From contig NZ_SNZJ01000010.1 of assembly GCF_004363555.1 (NCBI RefSeq), positions 1 to 64,000 of the forward strand: 64,000 bases of DNA, given 5' to 3'. The translations under genes were made by a program, and so were the position numbers. Source of the stretch: Halomonas ventosae (GTDB taxonomy: Bacteria > Pseudomonadota > Gammaproteobacteria > Pseudomonadales > Halomonadaceae). The notes under the pieces were generated by a model. The model was not told the origin of the DNA. It saw only the letters and a list, made by a program, of their open reading frames with translations, and searched no databases. Of the stretch, positions 61,059 to 64,000 are shown piece after piece; position 1 is the first letter of the stretch, and every line of letters begins with the position of its first letter.

Positions 61059-62804
61059 ATGACCCATGACACGCTGAACGGCCCCTTCCGCCACCGCTAC
61101 CTGAGCCACGAGGCGCTGACCGGCCAGCTCGAGACCTGGGCCCGGGACCACCCGCAGCTGGTCCGGCTGGAGAGTCTCGGCACCAGCCCCGAGGGACGAG
61201 ACCTCTGGGTGCTGACCCTCGGCCCCGAGCCCGACCGGCGGCGCCCCGCGGTGTGGGTGGACGGCAACATGCACGGCACCGAGCTGGCCGGTTCCAGCGT
61301 CGCCCTGGCCGTGGCGGAAACGGTGCTGGCCCTGCACCTGGCCCCCGAGTGCCTGCCAGTGGGCTGGCCCGAGCACCAGTGCCGGCAGCTGCGCGAGGTG
61401 CTGTTCTACATCTGCCCGCGCCTCTCCCCGGACGGTGCCGAGCAGGTGCTGCGCCAGGGCGGCTTCGTGCGCTCCGCCCCGCGGCGCACCGCCGGTAGCC
61501 CCGACCGCCCGCGCTGGCACGCCGAGGACCTGGATGGCGACGGCCGCTGCCGCTACCTGCGCCGCCATGACGAGGCGGGCGATTTCGTCGCCTCCCCCGA
61601 CCATCCGGGGCTGATGCTGCCGCGCCGGGTAGAGGACCCGCCGCCCTACTGGCGACTCTACCCCGAGGGGATGATCGAGCACTGGGACGGCGAGACGATC
61701 CCCGAGCCCGACTGGCTGGCCGACACCCCGGACTTCAACCGCAACTTCCCCTGGGGATGGCGGCCCGAGCCGGAACAGGTCGGCGCCGGCCACTACCCCG
61801 GCGACGCCCCCGAGACCCGGGCCGTCATCGACTTCGCCCTCGCCCACCCCAACCTCTATGCCTGGCTCAACCTGCACACCTTCGGCGGCGTCTTCATCCG
61901 CCCGCCGGTCGATGCCCCGGACAGCGACATGGCCCCGCAGGACCTCGCGCTCTACCGCCAGCTCGCCGCCTGGGCGCAGTCGCTCACCGGCTACCCCACC
62001 GTGAGCAGCTACGAGGAGTTCAGCTACGAGCCCGAGACCCCGCTGCATGGCGACCTCATCGAGTTCGCCTACCACCAGCGCGGCTGCCTGGCCCAGGTCT
62101 GCGAGCTCTGGGACCTCTTCCAGCGCCTCGGCCTGCCCCGTCCCGCGCGCTTCATCGACCACTACACCGCCTTGGACCGCGAGGCGATGGAGCGACTGGC
62201 GCAATGGGACCTGGTGGGCAATGGCCGGCGGCTGTTCGGTGACTGGCGGCCGCTGACACACCCCCAACTGGGCGAGGTGGAGGTCGGCGGGCTGGACGCG
62301 TGCCTCGGCATCTGGAACCCGCCGCCGGAAATCCTGCCGGCAATCTGCGACGGCCTGGCGGCCTACTGGCTGCAGGTCGCCTCGTTGATGCCGCGGCTGG
62401 TGATCGAGGCGGTGCACTGCACGCCGCTGGGCGAGGGCGCCCATGCGCTAGACGTGACGATAGCCAACCACGGCTACCTGCCGAGCCATGGCGTGGAGGC
62501 CGCGCGCCAGCGCCCCTGGAACAGTGGCGTGGAGGCCGAGGCCACCGCCCGGGGTTGCCGGCTGCATGAACCCGATCGGGCCCGCCGAGTGCTGGGGCAC
62601 CTGGACGGCTGGGGCCGCGGCCTCGGTGACGCCGCCCACATGCCCTGGTTCCAGCGCTCCCGAGGCAACAGCCACCAGGCCCGTGTATGCTGGGTGGTCC
62701 TGGGCGAGGGCGAGGTGACCGTGCGGGTCGGCAGCCCGCGGCTGGGTGAGGTGCAGCGGACGATACCGATCCCCGGGGAACCCGGTGCACCGGGTCCTGC
62801 CTGA
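61059..62804 (+). CDS. M14-family zinc carboxypeptidase
   Basis: A 581-residue M14 metallopeptidase with no signal peptide, so cytoplasmic. Zinc ligands are His72 and Glu75 (DGNMHGTELAGSS) and His273 (WLNLHTFGGVF), and the catalytic glutamate lies in GCLAQVCELWDLF near residue 350. An unusually long insertion (about residues 125-235) contains EDLDGDGRCRYLRR and YWRLYPEGM before DFNRNFP. The C-terminal 150 residues form a beta-rich extra domain (LDVTIANHGYLPSHGVEA). Substrate unknown. The start ATG has no strong ribosome site. Confidence 0.87.
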   Translation: MTHDTLNGPFRHRYLSHEALTGQLETWARDHPQLVRLESLGTSPEGRDLWVLTLGPEPDRRRPAVWVDGNMHGTELAGSSVALAVAETVLALHLAPECLPVGWPEHQCRQLREVLFYICPRLSPDGAEQVLRQGGFVRSAPRRTAGSPDRPRWHAEDLDGDGRCRYLRRHDEAGDFVASPDHPGLMLPRRVEDPPPYWRLYPEGMIEHWDGETIPEPDWLADTPDFNRNFPWGWRPEPEQVGAGHYPGDAPETRAVIDFALAHPNLYAWLNLHTFGGVFIRPPVDAPDSDMAPQDLALYRQLAAWAQSLTGYPTVSSYEEFSYEPETPLHGDLIEFAYHQRGCLAQVCELWDLFQRLGLPRPARFIDHYTALDREAMERLAQWDLVGNGRRLFGDWRPLTHPQLGEVEVGGLDACLGIWNPPPEILPAICDGLAAYWLQVASLMPRLVIEAVHCTPLGEGAHALDVTIANHGYLPSHGVEAARQRPWNSGVEAEATARGCRLHEPDRARRVLGHLDGWGRGLGDAAHMPWFQRSRGNSHQARVCWVVLGEGEVTVRVGSPRLGEVQRTIPIPGEPGAPGPA

Positions 62805-62863
62805 GGTAGCCGCGACGCCTCACCCCAGTCGGCGAGTCATGCCCCCAACGGGAGGAGCAGGCG

Positions 62864-63313
62864 ATGGACATCGCACTGAGGGACGTCACCCGCGATAACT
62901 TCGAGGCCGTCATTGCGCTGGAGGTCACGGCATCACAGCGTGGCTATGTCGCTGACAACCTCTATTCCATTGCCGAATCGAGCCTGCATCCTACCTACCG
63001 GCCTCGTGCCATCTATTGCGACGGGGAGGTGGTCGGCTTTCTCATGTACGAATCCTTCGATCACGACGACCGACCGCCGGCCTACAACATCTTCCGTCTC
63101 ATGGTCGACCGACACCATCAGGGAAGAGGCATCGGGTACCGGGCCATGCAGTGCGTGCTGGACGAGATCCGGGCGCTGGGCCCCTTCGAGCGCATCGCGA
63201 TCTGCTATGTGGCCACCAACCAGGTCGCCCGGGACTTCTATGCCAGCCTCGGCTTCCAGGAGACGGGGCTGAGCGAGGAGACCGGCGAGGTCATCGCCGA
63301 GATCCGGGGCTGA
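62864..63313 (+). CDS. GNAT-family N-acetyltransferase
   Basis: A 149-residue acetyltransferase: ALRDVTRDNFEAVIALEV at the start, FRLMVDRHHQGRGIGYRAMQ with the acetyl-CoA loop (R-x-x-G-x-G/A: HQGRGIGY), and CYVATNQVARDFYASLGFQETG at the end. The layout is like BltD/PaiA-type spermidine and diamine acetyltransferases; the acceptor is not certain. GGAGGAG precedes the ATG by a good distance. Confidence 0.88.
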   Translation: MDIALRDVTRDNFEAVIALEVTASQRGYVADNLYSIAESSLHPTYRPRAIYCDGEVVGFLMYESFDHDDRPPAYNIFRLMVDRHHQGRGIGYRAMQCVLDEIRALGPFERIAICYVATNQVARDFYASLGFQETGLSEETGEVIAEIRG

Positions 63314-63348
63314 CGAGGGGCGCATCGCGCCGCCGGCGTGCGCCACGC

Positions 63349-63379
63349 TTGACGGACGGGTGACTGCCGGCCCCAGAAT
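63349..63379 (+). promoter_or_regulatory. Possible MerR-type promoter of the metal permease gene
   Basis: TTGACG (63349-63354) and CAGAAT (63374-63379) are 19 bases apart, longer than the sigma-70 norm and typical of promoters under MerR-family metal sensors. No clear dyad is seen between them, so this is tentative. Confidence 0.35.
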
Positions 63380-63404
63380 AGAGCATTACCCCGAGGAGCG
63401 TCCC

Positions 63405-64000
63405 ATGTCCCTGCTGAACGCCATCCTGGCCGTCGCCCTCTCCGCCGCCCCCTGGCTGCTGCTGGGGCTGGTGATGGCCGGGCTGATCAAGGCGCTGGTC
63501 TCCGAGGCCCTGTTGCAGCGCTGGGTCGGCGGCCAGGGGCTTAGCAGCATCGCCCGGGCGGCGGTGATCGGCGCCCCCCTGCCGCTCTGCTCCTGCGGGG
63601 CCATTCCCACGGCACTGGCCATGTATCGCGGCGGAGCATCACGCGGCCCGGCCACCGCCTTCCTGATCGGCACCCCGGGCATCGGCGTGGACTCCATGGC
63701 CATCACCTATGCCCTGCTCGGCCCCTTCATGGCCGTGGCCCGGGCGACCAGCGCCGTGTTCACCGCCATCGTCACCGGCCTGCTGGTAGGCCGTACTGTG
63801 CCGACGGACATGTCGACGAGCGTGCCAGCCGACGTCGAGCCCGAGGCGGAGGATGGCTGCGGGAGCTGCTGCGCCAGCGGCGGCGGCGGCGGCGATGCGC
63901 GGGATACGCCTGCCGAGAGCGCCGCGCCGGGGCTCGCCAGCCGACTGGCCGATGGGCTTCGCTATGCCTTCACCGACATCCTCGACGACATCAGCCTCTG
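63405..64000 (+). CDS. SO_0444-type Cu/Zn permease, 5' part
   Basis: The first 198 residues of a DUF318/permease-family membrane protein, cut by the window edge. Helices NAILAVALSAAPWLLLGLVMAGLI and further ones are interrupted by PLCSCGAIPTALAMYRGGASRGPATAFLIGTPGIGVDS, the conserved motif of the family (CSC in the pore). A cysteine-rich loop (DGCGSCCASGGGGGDA) lies at about residues 152-167 and could bind metal ions. The pattern matches the group named SO_0444 family Cu/Zn efflux transporter. GAGGAG precedes the ATG at 63405. Confidence 0.85.
   Translation, partial: MSLLNAILAVALSAAPWLLLGLVMAGLIKALVSEALLQRWVGGQGLSSIARAAVIGAPLPLCSCGAIPTALAMYRGGASRGPATAFLIGTPGIGVDSMAITYALLGPFMAVARATSAVFTAIVTGLLVGRTVPTDMSTSVPADVEPEAEDGCGSCCASGGGGGDARDTPAESAAPGLASRLADGLRYAFTDILDDISL

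Overview
The window reads as chromosomal DNA of a GC-rich gammaproteobacterium, most likely a halophile of the Halomonas group. This rests on gammaproteobacterial families (OpgD, YqcC, DUF1315/DUF2797, DUF3549, RimB/RimK, a radical SAM protein of the PA0069 family), on an OpuC-type osmoprotectant importer with two binding proteins, and on proline catabolism and import genes. No phage, plasmid, insertion sequence or CRISPR array is visible; it looks like core and near-core chromosome. Species assignment is inference.

Layout. 1-4.2 kb: quinone oxidoreductase, an unknown protein, a glycerophosphodiester phosphodiesterase and an NCS2-like permease. 4.5-9.45 kb: a complete vitamin B12 uptake operon on the minus strand (btuB-btuF-btuC-btuD) behind a clear promoter and cobalamin riboswitch. 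9.5-16.5 kb: a radical SAM gene behind a perfect LexA box, a Tat-exported sulfite-oxidase-like enzyme with its cytochrome c, OpgD, an alcohol dehydrogenase, then DUF2797/DUF1315/rhomboid. 17.6-21.2 kb: minus-strand run of Pmp3-like protein, DMT exporter, NAD kinase and phosphoesterase, closed by an intrinsic terminator. 21.5-23 kb: CBS protein, candidate small RNA, tRNA-Gly(CCC), and a small membrane protein. 23.1-29 kb: an AraC regulator (PruR-like), PutA, a 40-codon ORF, and PutP. 29.1-31.2 kb: two tandem OmpW-family porin genes, the second with an FNR/ANR-type promoter. 31.2-36 kb: GGCT and YqcC, DUF3549-RimB-RimK, a helical unknown and a SanA/YdcF protein.

36-42.3 kb is a SUF iron-sulfur operon (sufR-sufB-sufC-sufD-sufS-sufT, minus strand) with an IscR-type operator over the sufR promoter and a long inverted repeat between sufB and sufC. 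42.5-47.1 kb is the OpuC-type operon, with a second, less GC-rich binding protein gene. 47.1-64 kb is mixed metabolism: a frameshifted MmgE/PrpD gene, a 42-codon membrane ORF, a nitrilase-family enzyme, PhnA, ketopantoate reductase, glyoxalase I, a GMC dehydrogenase with its Tat-exported small subunit, an RHH protein, a DsbA-like oxidoreductase, a deacetylase-family protein, a CapA-like protein, Hsp20, a yeast-type cytosine deaminase, a CCC1/VIT1 transporter, an M14 carboxypeptidase, a GNAT enzyme and the 5' part of an SO_0444-type metal permease that runs off the right edge.

No clearly new multi-gene system was found. The most interesting items are regulatory or small: the sufB-sufC inverted repeat, a candidate terminator-ended RNA beside tRNA-Gly, the putA-putP small ORF, the FNR, LexA and IscR-type boxes placed exactly over promoters, the duplicated osmoprotectant binding protein, and a palindrome cluster in front of DUF3549-RimB-RimK.
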